From Nakamurella silvestris (GTDB lineage: Bacteria > Actinomycetota > Actinomycetes > Mycobacteriales > Nakamurellaceae): a stretch of DNA of 56,241 nt. The notes under the pieces are model-generated. The model was given only the letters and a program-made list of their open reading frames with translations, did not search any database and was not told where the DNA came from. The stretch lies in contig QXCQ01000152.1 in assembly GCA_003576535.1 (NCBI GenBank), positions 94,127 to 150,367 of the forward strand, read 5' to 3'. Below, in pieces: positions 44,657 to 54,110 of the stretch. The position numbers and the translations under genes are program-made. Every line of letters begins with the position of its first letter. Within the stretch, counting starts at the first letter, position 1.

Positions 44657-45807
44657 CCGAGCCTCTCGATGATGGTCACGTTCGCCTGGCCGCCACCCTC
44701 GCACATGGTCTGCAGGCCGTACCTGCCACCTGTCCGGTCCAGCTCGGCGAGGAGGGTGGTCATCAGGCGGGCACCGGTGGCCCCGAGTGGGTGGCCGAGC
44801 GCGATCCCGCCGCCGTTGATGTTGACCAGGTCAGGATCGGCGTGGGTCTCCTTCAGCCAGGCCAGGACCACGGGCGCGAAGGCCTCGTTGATCTCGATGG
44901 CGTCGAAGTCCTCGATCGTCATCCCGGTGCGACGCAGGGCGTGGGCGGTGGCAGGAATGGGTGCTGTCAGCATCCAGACCGGGTCCGCCCCGCGGACCGA
45001 CAGGTGATGGATCCGGGCCCGGGGGGTGAGGCCGTGGACGGCGAGTGCGCGTTCGGAAACCACCAGCAGCGCCGCCGATCCGTCACAGATCTGGCTGGCC
45101 ATCGCGGCGGTGACGAGGCCGTCCTCCTCCAGCGGGGCCAGGGCCGCCATCTTCGCCAGGCTGGTGTCCGGGCGTGGGCAGGTGTCGGTGGTGACATCGC
45201 CGATCGGCAGTATCTCCCGGTCGAACCGTCCTTCGGCAGCGGCGGCGACCGCCCGTCGATGGCTTTCCAGGGCGAACTGCTCCATGTCGAGCCGGCTCGC
45301 ACCCCATTTCCGGGCGATCATCTCGGCGGAGCGGAACTGGGAGACCGGTTGTGAGCCGTAGCGACGTTGCCAACCGACGGAGCCGGAGAACGGGTCGGCG
45401 AAACCGTACTGCTGCCCGAGGGTCATCGCGGCGGAGATCGGGATGGCGCTCATGTTCTGGACGCCACCGGCGACCACGACGTCGGCGGTACCGCTGAGCA
45501 CCGCCTGGGCCGCGAAATGCACGGCCTGCTGGGAGGAACCGCATTGACGGTCGACGGTGACCCCGGGGACGTGATCGGGCAGACCCGCGGCCAACCACGC
45601 GGTGCGGGCGATGTCCCCGGCCTGGGGGCCGATGGTGTCGACGCAGCCGAAGACGACGTCTTCGACGGCGGCCGGGTCGATCCCGGTGCGATCCATCAGC
45701 CCGGTCAGCACTGCGGCGCCCAGGTCCGCCGGGTGTACCCCGGCCAGCGCGCCACCGCGCCGGGTGACCGGGGATCGGACAGCATCAACGATGTACGCCT
45801 GGGTCAT
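44653..45807 (-). CDS. Thiolase A (FadA6-like acetyl-CoA acetyltransferase)
   Basis: 384 residues. Nucleophile Cys89 in TVDRQCGSSQQAVHF, His/Cys region NINGGGIALGHPLGATGARLM and QTMCEGGGQANV. The VTVDRQCGSSQQA and GGVQNMSAIPISAAMTLGQQYGF segments are strikingly like mycobacterial FadA6 (steroid C/D-ring pathway), recalled from memory and not verified by search. Cleaves a 3-oxoacyl-CoA. GGAGGGATC before ATG 45807. It is divergent from the FadD3-like gene across operator 5. Confidence 0.92.
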   Translation of the reverse strand: MTQAYIVDAVRSPVTRRGGALAGVHPADLGAAVLTGLMDRTGIDPAAVEDVVFGCVDTIGPQAGDIARTAWLAAGLPDHVPGVTVDRQCGSSQQAVHFAAQAVLSGTADVVVAGGVQNMSAIPISAAMTLGQQYGFADPFSGSVGWQRRYGSQPVSQFRSAEMIARKWGASRLDMEQFALESHRRAVAAAAEGRFDREILPIGDVTTDTCPRPDTSLAKMAALAPLEEDGLVTAAMASQICDGSAALLVVSERALAVHGLTPRARIHHLSVRGADPVWMLTAPIPATAHALRRTGMTIEDFDAIEINEAFAPVVLAWLKETHADPDLVNINGGGIALGHPLGATGARLMTTLLAELDRTGGRYGLQTMCEGGGQANVTIIERLG

Positions 45808-45860
45808 GGGAGATCCCTCCGTTGCGGGGTCCGCTCCGACCCCGGTGTCAGAAACTGTAG

Positions 45861-45870
45861 CAAGCGCTTG
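45861..45870. promoter_or_regulatory. KstR2-like operator 5 (CAAGCGCTTG)
   Basis: Perfect core followed by GTTG. It lies in the 113-bp divergent region between thiolase A and the FadD3-like gene and could control both. TACTAT (45883-45888) is a possible -10 box for the FadD3-like gene. Confidence 0.87.
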
Positions 45871-45920
45871 GTTGGTCAAGCTACTATGCTGACGACACGA
45901 ACCTAACAAAGGAGGCCGGC

Positions 45921-47582
45921 GTGACAGACGATGTTCCGAGCGCGGCGAACTTTGCCCTCACCACCATTCCCGCCTGCCTGCGGACCGCGGTCGTCGACGC
46001 CGCCGACATCGAGGCCGTGGTGGACGGTCGGACCCGGCTCACCTTCGCCGAACTGGGCGCGTTGGTCGACGATTTCGCCAGGGCCGCGGTGGCCCGGGGT
46101 GTGTGTCCGGGGGACCGCGTCGCGATCTGGGCACCGAACAGCGCGCGGTGGATCGTCGCGGCTTTCGGAATCATGGCGGCCGGCGGCGTCCTGGTGCCGG
46201 TCAACACCCGGTTCCGGGGTGAGGAGGCCTGTTACGCACTCCGGAAGGTGCGGGCGTCGATGCTGGTGCTGCAGCAGAACTTCCTCGGGGTCGACTATCT
46301 GGGCATGGTCCGCGGTGCTGCGGGGGGTGCCGGGGACCCGACCGTCGGGCCGGTGCCGGGCCTGGAACATCTGCACACCGTGGTGACCCTGGACCGTTCC
46401 TCCGATGAGGCCGCCGCCGATGCCCCTGCCGCCGATGACGGCGAGGCCGTCCTTCCCTACGACACCTTCCTGGCACTGGCCAAGGAGGTGTCCCTGTCCG
46501 AGATCGACCGACGGATCGCCGCTCTCGGTCCGACCGACATCGCCGACATCCTGTTCACCTCCGGCACCACCGGCTTCCCGAAAGGGGCCATGGTGACCCA
46601 CTATTCGAACCTGCGGGTCGACGAGGCGTGGTCGGACATGGTCGGCTTGCGACGCGGGGACCGGTATCTCGGGATCAATCCGTTCTTCCACAGTTTCGGC
46701 TACCGGGCGGGTGTGCTCGCCTGCCTGATCCGCCGGGCCACGATGCTGCCGCAGGCGACCTTCGACGTCGCCGGAGCGTTGGCCCTCATCCAGGACGAGC
46801 GGATCACGGTGTTCCCGGGGGCCCCGACGGTGTACACGACGATCCTGGATCATCCGGACTTCGCCGACCACGACCTGAGTTCGGTGCGGCTGGCCGTCAC
46901 CGGTGCCACGGTGGTACCGGTGAAATTGCTGCAGCGGATGCGCGCCGATCTCGGATTCGAGGTGGTGATCACCGCCTACGGGCTGACGGAAACCTGTGGG
47001 ACGGTGACGGTCTGCCCACCGGACACCGATGAGCACCGGCTGTCGACCAGTTGCGGAAAGGCGATCCCGGGTACCGAGGTGGCGATCGTCGACGTCGCCG
47101 GGAACACGCTGCCGCCCGGTGAATCGGGGGAGATCCTCGCCCGTGGGTACAACGTCATGGCCGGGTACTTCGAGGACCCGGAGGCCACCGCGGAGGTGAT
47201 CGACGCACAGGGCTGGATGCACACCGGCGACATCGGCTGGATGGACGCCGACGGTTACCTGCGGATCACCGACCGGAAGAAGGACATGTTCGTCGTCGGC
47301 GGGTTCAACGTCTACCCGGCCGAGGTCGAGCGGCTGATCCTGGACCACCCGGCCGTGGTCGAGGTGGCCGTGGTCGGCATGCCCGACGAACGGCTGGGAG
47401 AGGTCGGCCACGCGTTCGTCGTGGTTCGTCCGGGCAGTGAGTTGACCGCCGACGAGCTGCGGGAGTTCTGCCGCGGGCACATGGCCAACTACAAGGTCCC
47501 ACGGGTGTTGGCCCTGGTGACCGGACTTCCCCGTAACGCCAGCGGCAAGGTGCAGAAGTTCCGGCTGCACACCGATGTCTGA
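45921..47582 (+). CDS. FadD3-like acyl-CoA synthetase
   Basis: 553 residues, class I adenylating enzyme. P-loop LFTSGTTGFPKGAM, GYRAGVLACLIRRATMLPQATFD, ITAYGLTETCG, HTGDIGWMDADGYLRITDRKKDMFVVGGFNVYPAEVE and C-terminal Lys in NASGKVQKF. The N-terminal RVAIWAPNSARWIVAAFGIMAAGGVLVPVNTRFRGEEA and the ATFDVAGALALIQDERITVFPGAPTVYTTIL stretch resemble FadD3, which activates the HIP steroid residue. GGAGG lies before GTG 45921. Probable activator of the pathway substrate or an intermediate. Confidence 0.9.
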   Translation: MTDDVPSAANFALTTIPACLRTAVVDAADIEAVVDGRTRLTFAELGALVDDFARAAVARGVCPGDRVAIWAPNSARWIVAAFGIMAAGGVLVPVNTRFRGEEACYALRKVRASMLVLQQNFLGVDYLGMVRGAAGGAGDPTVGPVPGLEHLHTVVTLDRSSDEAAADAPAADDGEAVLPYDTFLALAKEVSLSEIDRRIAALGPTDIADILFTSGTTGFPKGAMVTHYSNLRVDEAWSDMVGLRRGDRYLGINPFFHSFGYRAGVLACLIRRATMLPQATFDVAGALALIQDERITVFPGAPTVYTTILDHPDFADHDLSSVRLAVTGATVVPVKLLQRMRADLGFEVVITAYGLTETCGTVTVCPPDTDEHRLSTSCGKAIPGTEVAIVDVAGNTLPPGESGEILARGYNVMAGYFEDPEATAEVIDAQGWMHTGDIGWMDADGYLRITDRKKDMFVVGGFNVYPAEVERLILDHPAVVEVAVVGMPDERLGEVGHAFVVVRPGSELTADELREFCRGHMANYKVPRVLALVTGLPRNASGKVQKFRLHTDV

Positions 47583-47651
47583 TCCATCCGCCGAACGGCC
47601 GAGACCGCCGTCCCCGCGCGAAGTTCCCGTACTCGTCCCCGAGGAGTTCTG

Positions 47652-48872
47652 ATGTCCGAAGCAGTCATCGTTGCCGCCACCCGTTCACCGATCGGTCGCG
47701 CCTTCAAGGGCTCACTGCGCGGGATGCGCGCCGACGACCTGGCCGTCGCCATGGTCCGGGCCGCCCTGGCGCAGGTGCCGGAACTGGATCCGCACAGCGT
47801 GCAGGACCTGATGCTGGGCTGCGCCCAGCCCGCCGGTGAGCAGGGGTACGGGCTGGCCCGGGTGGTCGCGGTGGCCCTCGGCCTGGACGATGTGCCCGGC
47901 ACCACCGTCCAGCGTTACTGTGCCTCGAGCCTGCAGACCACCCGGATGGCCCTGCATGCCATCAAAGCGGGGGAGGCCGATGTGCTGATCTCCGCAGGGG
48001 CGGAGGCGGTCTCGCGATTCGCGCAGGGCAAGTCCGACGGGATGCCGGACACCCGCAATCCGCTGTTCGCCGCCGCGGCCGAACGCACCAGGTCCCGGTC
48101 CGGGGCCGGCTCCGAGCCGTGGACCGATCCGAGGCAGGCGGGCGACATGCCCGATGTCTACATCGCCATGGGTGAGACGGCCGAGAACGTGGCCCAGTAC
48201 CGCAGTGTCGGTCGGCAGGCCCAGGACGAATTCGCGGCCCTGAGCCAGCAGCGGGCACAGGATGCCATCGCGGCCGGATTCTTCGGCATCGACATCACCC
48301 CGGTCACCCTCCCGGACGGCACCGTGATCGCGGCCGACGACGGCCCGCGGGCCGGGGTGACGGTCGAGGGCCTGTCGGCACTGCAGCCGGTGTTCCGGCC
48401 CGACGGCACCGTCACCGCCGGGAACTGCTGCGGTCTCAACGACGGTGCTGCTGCGCTGGTGGTGATGTCCGACAGTCGGGCGGCCGAACTCGGGATCACC
48501 CCCCTCGCCCGGGTGGTCTCCACCGGGGTGTCCGCACTGTCGCCCGAGATCATGGGTCTGGGGCCCGTCGAGGCCTCCCGGATCGCCCTGCGCAATGCCG
48601 GGATGAGTATCGGCGACATGGATCTGGTCGAGATCAACGAGGCCTTCGCGGCGCAGGTACTGCCCACCATCGACGATCTCAAGATCGATCCGGACCGGGT
48701 CAACGTGCACGGCGGGGCGATCGCCCTCGGTCACCCGTTCGGCCAGACCGGTGCGCGGATGACCACCACCTTGATCAACGGGCTGCGTTTCCGGGACGGC
48801 CAGTTCGGGCTGGAGACCATGTGCACCGCAGGCGGTCAGGGGATGGCGATGGTCGTCGAGAGGCTCTCCTGA
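47652..48872 (+). CDS. Thiolase B (acetyl-CoA acetyltransferase)
   Basis: 406 residues. Cys90 in TTVQRYCASSLQT, His in NVHGGAIALGHPFGQTGARM and ETMCTAGGQGMAM. The YCASSL nucleophile context and long loop (RTRSRSGAGSEPWTDPRQAGDMPDV) separate it from thiolase A, so the two may cleave different keto-thioesters. ATG 47652, GAGGAG upstream. Stop overlaps the PaaY-like start by one base. Confidence 0.93.
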   Translation: MSEAVIVAATRSPIGRAFKGSLRGMRADDLAVAMVRAALAQVPELDPHSVQDLMLGCAQPAGEQGYGLARVVAVALGLDDVPGTTVQRYCASSLQTTRMALHAIKAGEADVLISAGAEAVSRFAQGKSDGMPDTRNPLFAAAAERTRSRSGAGSEPWTDPRQAGDMPDVYIAMGETAENVAQYRSVGRQAQDEFAALSQQRAQDAIAAGFFGIDITPVTLPDGTVIAADDGPRAGVTVEGLSALQPVFRPDGTVTAGNCCGLNDGAAALVVMSDSRAAELGITPLARVVSTGVSALSPEIMGLGPVEASRIALRNAGMSIGDMDLVEINEAFAAQVLPTIDDLKIDPDRVNVHGGAIALGHPFGQTGARMTTTLINGLRFRDGQFGLETMCTAGGQGMAMVVERLS

Positions 48873-49501
48873 TGGAGGGCGCGGCCACCGGGGTGTTCGA
48901 GATCGACGGAGTGGTACCGGTGGTCGATCCGACGGCCTATGTCCACCCCTCGGCGGTGTTGATCGGTGACGTGGTGATCGGTGCGGGTGCCTACATCGGC
49001 CCGGGGGCGTCCCTGCGGGGGGACATGGGTCGGATCAGCGTGGGGGCCGGGGCGAACGTCCAGGACGGGTGTGTCCTGCACTGCTTCCCGGGCCGGGAGA
49101 CCGTGGTGGCCCCGAACGGGCATGTCGGTCACCGGGCTGTCCTCCACGGGTGCCGGATCGGTGCCGGTGTGTTGGTCGGGATCGGTGCCGTGGTGATGGA
49201 CGGGGTGGTGGTGGGCGAGGGATCCTTCATCGGGGCCAGCAGTTTCGTCGCCGCCGACACGCAGATCCCGCCCGGTCGGTTGTTCCTCGGCACCCCGGCC
49301 CGGGACGTCCGCGCCCTCACCGAGGCGGAGCTCGCCTGGAAGGCCAACGGCACCAGGGTCTACCAGGACCTGGCGCGACGATCCCTGGCGGGGCTGCGTC
49401 CGGTCGTGGCCCTGACCGAGGTGCCGTCGGACGGTCGGGTCCTTGCGGTGGATGCCGACACCGCCAAACCCTTGCGCGAACACCGCAGTTCAGCGCAGTA
49501 G
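48872..49501 (+). CDS. PaaY-like hexapeptide-repeat protein (gamma-carbonic-anhydrase fold)
   Basis: 209 residues. Left-handed beta-helix repeats run through AVLIGDVVIGAGAYIGPGASLRGD, GHVGHRAVLHGCRIGAGVLVGIGAVVMDGVVVGEG. Three His (CVLHC, GHVGH region) fit the metal site. PaaY and CaiE members act as thioesterases or activity stabilisers in CoA-dependent catabolism. It overlaps the thiolase stop and ends 12 bp into the convergent phosphotransferase. Confidence 0.85.
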   Translation: MEGAATGVFEIDGVVPVVDPTAYVHPSAVLIGDVVIGAGAYIGPGASLRGDMGRISVGAGANVQDGCVLHCFPGRETVVAPNGHVGHRAVLHGCRIGAGVLVGIGAVVMDGVVVGEGSFIGASSFVAADTQIPPGRLFLGTPARDVRALTEAELAWKANGTRVYQDLARRSLAGLRPVVALTEVPSDGRVLAVDADTAKPLREHRSSAQ

Positions 49502-50527
49502 GCTCGCCTGTCGGTCGGCGGCCTCGGCCAACCCGGCCGCCTGCTCGCCGAAGGAGGCCGGTGTCCGATCGCTCGCCCCCATCGCCCCACCCGCCATCCT
49601 GCCGTACACGTTCTCCAGGATGCAGGCCGTTTTCCACCAGTTGAAGGCCAGGTGGTAGTCGAGCGGCCGGGGGTCGAGGTCGCTGACCGCGAAGTACCGC
49701 TCCTGCAGCTGGGCCCGGGTGCTGAAGCCCGGGACGGAGGTAGGCGGCGCGAACAGGGCCGTGTACTCGTCCTCCGGTTCGGCCCAGTAGACGAGGAACT
49801 GCCCGAGGTCGACCAGGGGGTCGCCGACCGTGGTCAGCTCCCAGTCGAGGATGCCCTGGACCGAGCCGTCGGCGGCGATCAGACAGTTGTCCAGTCGGAA
49901 GTCCCCGTGCACGATGGCGGTCCGGTCCTGGTCGGGGATGTGGGCGAGCAGGGCGGTGTGGGCCCGTTCCAGGGCCGGCAGGGGGCGGGTGCCGGTCCGC
50001 TGCCAGTTCTCGTGCCAGCGTCGGAGCTGACGGGCGATGTGATCGCGGCGTCCGGCCAGGGCCCCCAGTCCGAGCCGGGCCGGGTCGACCCGGTGCAGTG
50101 CGGCGAGGGCGTCGATCAGGGCCGGGCCGATCGGTGCGCGCTCGGCGACGCCCAGTGCGGCCTCGACCCCGCGCGGATCGGCCAGGACGAGCCCGTCCAG
50201 GTACTCCAGGACCACAAAAGGCGCACCGGTGACGGCGGGATCGGAGCAGACGGCAAGTACAGTCGGCACCGGGACGTCAGCGGCGACACCTCGGAGCAGG
50301 CGGGCCTCCCGTAGTACGTCGTGGGCGGTCGCCGGATGGTCGCCCAGCGGCGGCCGTCGCAGCACCCAGCGGTCGCCGGTGGCGTCGGTGAGCAGGAAGG
50401 TCAGATTGGAACGGCCGCCGGTGAGACGCCGGTACTCCAGCGGCAGCACCAGGCCCGGCACGTGTTCGGCCAGCCAGCCGTCCACAGCTGTTGTCAGGCC
50501 AAGGGTCTCAAATTCTTCTGTCACCAT
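49490..50527 (-). CDS. APH-fold phosphotransferase / FadE36-type protein
   Basis: 345 residues. N-lobe RRLTGGRSNLTFLLTDATGDRWVLRRPP with the Lys-type site, Brenner motif IVHGDFRLDNCLI and metal motif ILDWELTTVGDPLVDLG. This resembles the ACAD10/FadE36 N-terminal kinase family found in CoA-linked catabolic clusters; proposed to phosphorylate hydroxyacyl groups to help elimination, by analogy with human ACAD10/11. It faces permease B1 across operator 6, so it is probably in the regulon. Start ATG 50527. Confidence 0.85.
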   Translation of the reverse strand: MVTEEFETLGLTTAVDGWLAEHVPGLVLPLEYRRLTGGRSNLTFLLTDATGDRWVLRRPPLGDHPATAHDVLREARLLRGVAADVPVPTVLAVCSDPAVTGAPFVVLEYLDGLVLADPRGVEAALGVAERAPIGPALIDALAALHRVDPARLGLGALAGRRDHIARQLRRWHENWQRTGTRPLPALERAHTALLAHIPDQDRTAIVHGDFRLDNCLIAADGSVQGILDWELTTVGDPLVDLGQFLVYWAEPEDEYTALFAPPTSVPGFSTRAQLQERYFAVSDLDPRPLDYHLAFNWWKTACILENVYGRMAGGAMGASDRTPASFGEQAAGLAEAADRQASLLR

Positions 50528-50553
50528 CGTCGTATCCTCGTCGCCAGGGGTAG

Positions 50554-50563
50554 CAAGCGCTTG
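50554..50563. promoter_or_regulatory. KstR2-like operator 6 (CAAGCGCTTG)
   Basis: Perfect core in the 112-bp divergent region between the APH gene and importer B. TATAGT (50574-50579) is a likely -10 box for importer B. Confidence 0.87.
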
Positions 50564-50639
50564 TTAGGTGGACTATAGTCTCTGCCAACGGCGTGGTCGC
50601 CGCCACTTCTGCACTGCAACGATGCATCAAGGAGGTTCG

Positions 50640-51497
50640 ATGACACCGATCTGGTCCGGCCTGTCGATCGGGGCGGTCTACGCACTGGTCGCCATCGGGT
50701 ACACCGTGGTGTACATCGCGTACACCACGTTCAACTTCGCGCATGCCCAGCTGATGATGTTCGCGATCTTCATCAGCTACTGGGGTTTCGTCGTGTCGGA
50801 CCTGCCGGTGGTGGTGGTCTTCCTCATCGCGGCCGTGGGGGTGGGCCTGATCGCCCTGCTCGAGGAGTTCATCGCGATCCGCCCGGTCAAGGGCGCCCAT
50901 GCCCATCTGGTGACGACCCTCGGGATGGCCACCCTGCTGGACGGGGCGACACGGTTGATCTGGGGGGACCAGGTTCTCAAGGTCCCGCCCGTCGGCTCGG
51001 ACGCGACCTGGACCATCCTCGGCGGTCGGATCGGCGCGGTGGAGGTCGTCCTGATCCTGAGTGTCATCGCCATCGCGGCAGCGCTGACCCTCTACAGCCG
51101 CAGATCGCTGACCGGGCTGGCGCTGCTGGCCATGGCCGAGGACCGGGACGCCGCGCTCCTGCGCGGGATCAACGTCAAATTCCTGGCCCTCGGCGCCTTC
51201 GTGTTCACCGGTGTGCTGGCCGGGCTGACCGGCCCGCTGGTGGGTCCCAAGACCTTCGCCGTGGCCACCCTCGGTGCGGCCCTGGCCCTGAAAGGGTTTG
51301 TCGCGGTGGCGATCGGCGGGTTCGGCAGTCTGCCCGGTGCGGTGATCGGCGGTTTCGTCGTCGGACTGGTCGAATCCCTGTCCGGCCGCTGGCTGGGCAG
51401 TGCCTACCCCACGATCATGGTGTTCGTCGTGCTGATCGCCATCCTGATGCTCAAACCCGCAGGGCTGTTCGGCACAACGAAGGAACGGGTGGTCTGA
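50640..51497 (+). CDS. Branched-chain-type ABC permease B1 (LivH type)
   Basis: 285 residues, 8 helices. MTPIWSGLSIGAVYALVAIGYTVVYIAYTTFNFAHAQLMMFAIF is the LivH N-terminus, and AEDRDAALLRGINVKFLALGAFVFTGVLAGLTG with ALKGFVAVAIGGFGSLPGAVIGGFVVG the loop and last helices. AAGGAGG precedes ATG 50640. Starts importer B; its receptor is at the other end of the cluster (54979). Confidence 0.94.
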   Translation: MTPIWSGLSIGAVYALVAIGYTVVYIAYTTFNFAHAQLMMFAIFISYWGFVVSDLPVVVVFLIAAVGVGLIALLEEFIAIRPVKGAHAHLVTTLGMATLLDGATRLIWGDQVLKVPPVGSDATWTILGGRIGAVEVVLILSVIAIAAALTLYSRRSLTGLALLAMAEDRDAALLRGINVKFLALGAFVFTGVLAGLTGPLVGPKTFAVATLGAALALKGFVAVAIGGFGSLPGAVIGGFVVGLVESLSGRWLGSAYPTIMVFVVLIAILMLKPAGLFGTTKERVV

Positions 51498-51499
51498 TC

Positions 51500-53314
51500 G
51501 TGGTGATCTTCAGGTGGTACCGCAGCATCCCGTCATGGTCGCTGCCGGTGGTGCTGGCGCTCCTGCTGGTACTGGCCCCCTACCTCGGGGTCGGTTCGGG
51601 CACCCAGCGGCTGCTGCTGCTGACCTGCATCCTGTCCCTGGTCACCAGCGGGCTGAGCCTGAGCTTCGGGTACGCCGGCGAACTCGCCCTCGGGCAGACC
51701 GCGATGTACGCCACCGGCGCGTATCTCACCGGGTACCTGGCCATGCACTGGGTCAACGACGCCCTCCTGCTGGTGGCCCTGTCCGCCGTGGCCGCGCTCG
51801 TCGTCGGTCTCGTCTCCGGGGTCCCGGGTCTGCGTCTGGGTGGTTGGTCCCTGGCCATGACCTCCTTCTTCCTGGTGCTGCTCGTCCCGCAGTTCCTGGA
51901 TCTGCTGGAGAAGTACACCGGCGGTGCGATCGGCATGGTGGGCATTCCCGCGCCGAAGATGTTCGGACACAAGCTGACCGCGGTCGGTTTCTACCTGTTG
52001 GTCGCCATCATCACCGTGGTCTGGTTCGCCCTGATGCGCAACCTGATCACCTCCCGGCACGGTATCGCCTTCCAGGTGCTGCGGCAGAGCCCGGTGCTGG
52101 CCTCGTCCCTCGGCATCTCCGTCTACCGGCTGAAGCTGACCGCCTATGCGGTGGGCGCAATTCCGGCCGGTATCGCCGGCGCCCTCTTCGCCTACGTCGA
52201 CAAGTACCTGTCCCCGCACTCCTTCGGGTTCACCCTGGCGGTGACGGTGCTGGCCGCGGCGATCCTCGGTGGGGCCAAGAGCATCTACGGGCCGCTGGTC
52301 GGCGCGGCCGTCATGCAGTACGGGCCGCTGCGGTCCTCCGATTTCGAGCAGTACTCCCAGGTCATCTACGGGATCTTCCTCATCGTCGCCGGCACCTTGG
52401 TGGCCAACGGCGTCGCGGGCCTGGTCACGAAGGGCCTGCGCCGGTTGGAGAACCGGTTCGCCGGCGCACCGCCGGGTGGGGAGGTGGACCTCGCCGCACC
52501 GAGTCATCGGCACACCGCGCTAAGTCTGCCGCCGATGGAAGGGGCCCGCCTGGAGGTGACGGGGATCCGGAAGAACTTCGGTGGGCTGCAGGCCCTCGGT
52601 GGGGTCAGCCTGGTCGCCGAGCCGGGGCGGATCACCGCCCTGATCGGGCCGAACGGCTCGGGCAAAACCACACTGCTGAACATGATCTGCGGCTACTACA
52701 AGACCGACGAGGGCACCATCACGGTCGGCGGCGAGGACATCACCGGCCGGCCGACCCATCGGGTCGCGCGCGCCGGTGTCTCCCGCACCTTCCAGACACC
52801 GCTGTTCCCCGAGGACATCTCGGTGGGGGAGGCCGTGGCCGCGGGCTCCTACATGTCCCCGTACGTCGGGATGCCCTCCTCGATCCTGCGGCTGCCGGCC
52901 TATCGGCGAGCAGCCGCCTCGGACCAGGACCGGGTCTCCCGGGTGCTGGGACTGCTGGGCCTGACCGATCTCGCCGGGGTCGAGGCGGCGTCCCTTCCGT
53001 TGGGCACCCGGCGGCTGCTGGAGGTGGCCCGGGCACTGGTCTCCTCGCCGCGGGTCCTGTTGCTGGACGAGGTCGCCTCCGGGCTGGACGAGGACGAGAT
53101 CGAGCGCCTCGCCGAGATCATCCGGGCGATCCGCGATGCCGGGACCACCGTCATCCTCGTCGAACACAATTTCAAACTCGTTCTCTCCCTGGCGGACACG
53201 ATCCGGGTTCTGGCCCAGGGGGAACTGATCGCCTCGGGATCACCCGCGGAGATCGAGAACCACCCGCGGGTGCTCACCGAGTACCTCGGCGTCCGACAGG
53301 AGGCACAGTCGTGA
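51500..53314 (+). CDS. LivM permease - LivG ATPase fusion, importer B
   Basis: 604 residues. Residues 1-about 330 are a LivM-type permease (GLSLSFGYAGELALGQTAMYATGAYLTGY; LTVTVLAAAILGGAKSIYGPLVG). Residues about 350-604 form an ATPase with Walker A GPNGSGKTT, Q-loop VSRTFQTPLF, Walker B VLLLDEVAS. The signature segment is SLPLGTRRLLEV, which keeps Gly but departs from LSxGQ. Fusion of this pair is known in the family. GTG 51500, or GTG 51503. GTGA overlap with the next ATPase. Confidence 0.92.
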   Translation: MVIFRWYRSIPSWSLPVVLALLLVLAPYLGVGSGTQRLLLLTCILSLVTSGLSLSFGYAGELALGQTAMYATGAYLTGYLAMHWVNDALLLVALSAVAALVVGLVSGVPGLRLGGWSLAMTSFFLVLLVPQFLDLLEKYTGGAIGMVGIPAPKMFGHKLTAVGFYLLVAIITVVWFALMRNLITSRHGIAFQVLRQSPVLASSLGISVYRLKLTAYAVGAIPAGIAGALFAYVDKYLSPHSFGFTLAVTVLAAAILGGAKSIYGPLVGAAVMQYGPLRSSDFEQYSQVIYGIFLIVAGTLVANGVAGLVTKGLRRLENRFAGAPPGGEVDLAAPSHRHTALSLPPMEGARLEVTGIRKNFGGLQALGGVSLVAEPGRITALIGPNGSGKTTLLNMICGYYKTDEGTITVGGEDITGRPTHRVARAGVSRTFQTPLFPEDISVGEAVAAGSYMSPYVGMPSSILRLPAYRRAAASDQDRVSRVLGLLGLTDLAGVEAASLPLGTRRLLEVARALVSSPRVLLLDEVASGLDEDEIERLAEIIRAIRDAGTTVILVEHNFKLVLSLADTIRVLAQGELIASGSPAEIENHPRVLTEYLGVRQEAQS

Positions 53315-54066
53315 CCGGCGCACTGCACGAGGAGGAACTGTCGGGGGAGGTGCCACTGCTGCAGGTGGAACACCTGGTTACCGGCTACGGCGACATCCGC
53401 GCGGTCTGGGACGTCTCCCTCCAGGTGTGGCCGGGGGAGGTGTCGGTGCTCCTCGGGCGCAACGGGGCGGGCAAAACCACCACCCTGCGGGCGATCTCGG
53501 GCCTGAACAGGGCCGATGCCGGCCGGATCCGGTTCCTCGGGCGGGACATCACCTCGGTACCGGCGCACACCCGGGTGCGGGACGGGATCGCGCTGGTCCA
53601 GGAGGGCAAACGGATCTTCCGTCGGCGCACCATCGAGGAGAACCTGCTGCTCGGTGGGTACACCCGCGGACTGGGCAAACGAAAGCTCACCGCAGAGCTC
53701 GGCGGGATCTACGAGATGTTCCCGATCCTGGCCGATCGCAGGCACATCACCTCCGGTCAGCTCTCCGGCGGCCAGCAGCAGATGTTGGCCATCGGGCAGG
53801 CGCTGATGGCGAAACCGAAACTCCTGATGCTGGACGAGCCCTCGGGCGGGTTGGCCCCGTCGATCACCGCCGAGGTGATGGCGAAGGTGGCCGGCCTCAA
53901 GGAGACCGGTATCGGCATCCTGCTCGTGGAACAGGCGGTGACCGCGGCGATGGAGGTTGCCGACCGGGTGACCGTGCTGGACGTCGGGCGGGTGCTGCTC
54001 GACCGCCGGGCCTCCGAGATCGGCGACAGTGCGGCTCTGACCGACGCCTACTTCGGCCGGGCCTGA
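53311..54066 (+). CDS. Branched-chain-type ABC ATPase B2 (LivF type)
   Basis: 251 residues. Walker A GRNGAGKTT, Q-loop LVQEGKRIFRRRTIEENLLLGGY, signature LSGGQQQML, Walker B LLMLDEPSGGLAP. GTG start at 53311 overlaps the fusion stop (GTGA) with GACAGGAGG upstream. Its N-terminus has an acidic extra stretch (TGALHEEELSGEVPLLQ). With B1 and the fusion it forms importer B; the signature is canonical here, unlike in the fusion. Confidence 0.94.
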   Translation: MTGALHEEELSGEVPLLQVEHLVTGYGDIRAVWDVSLQVWPGEVSVLLGRNGAGKTTTLRAISGLNRADAGRIRFLGRDITSVPAHTRVRDGIALVQEGKRIFRRRTIEENLLLGGYTRGLGKRKLTAELGGIYEMFPILADRRHITSGQLSGGQQQMLAIGQALMAKPKLLMLDEPSGGLAPSITAEVMAKVAGLKETGIGILLVEQAVTAAMEVADRVTVLDVGRVLLDRRASEIGDSAALTDAYFGRA

Positions 54067-54110
54067 CGCAGGGTCCGGAGCGGGGTCGACGCGCCGGCCC
54101 CGGTCCGGGC

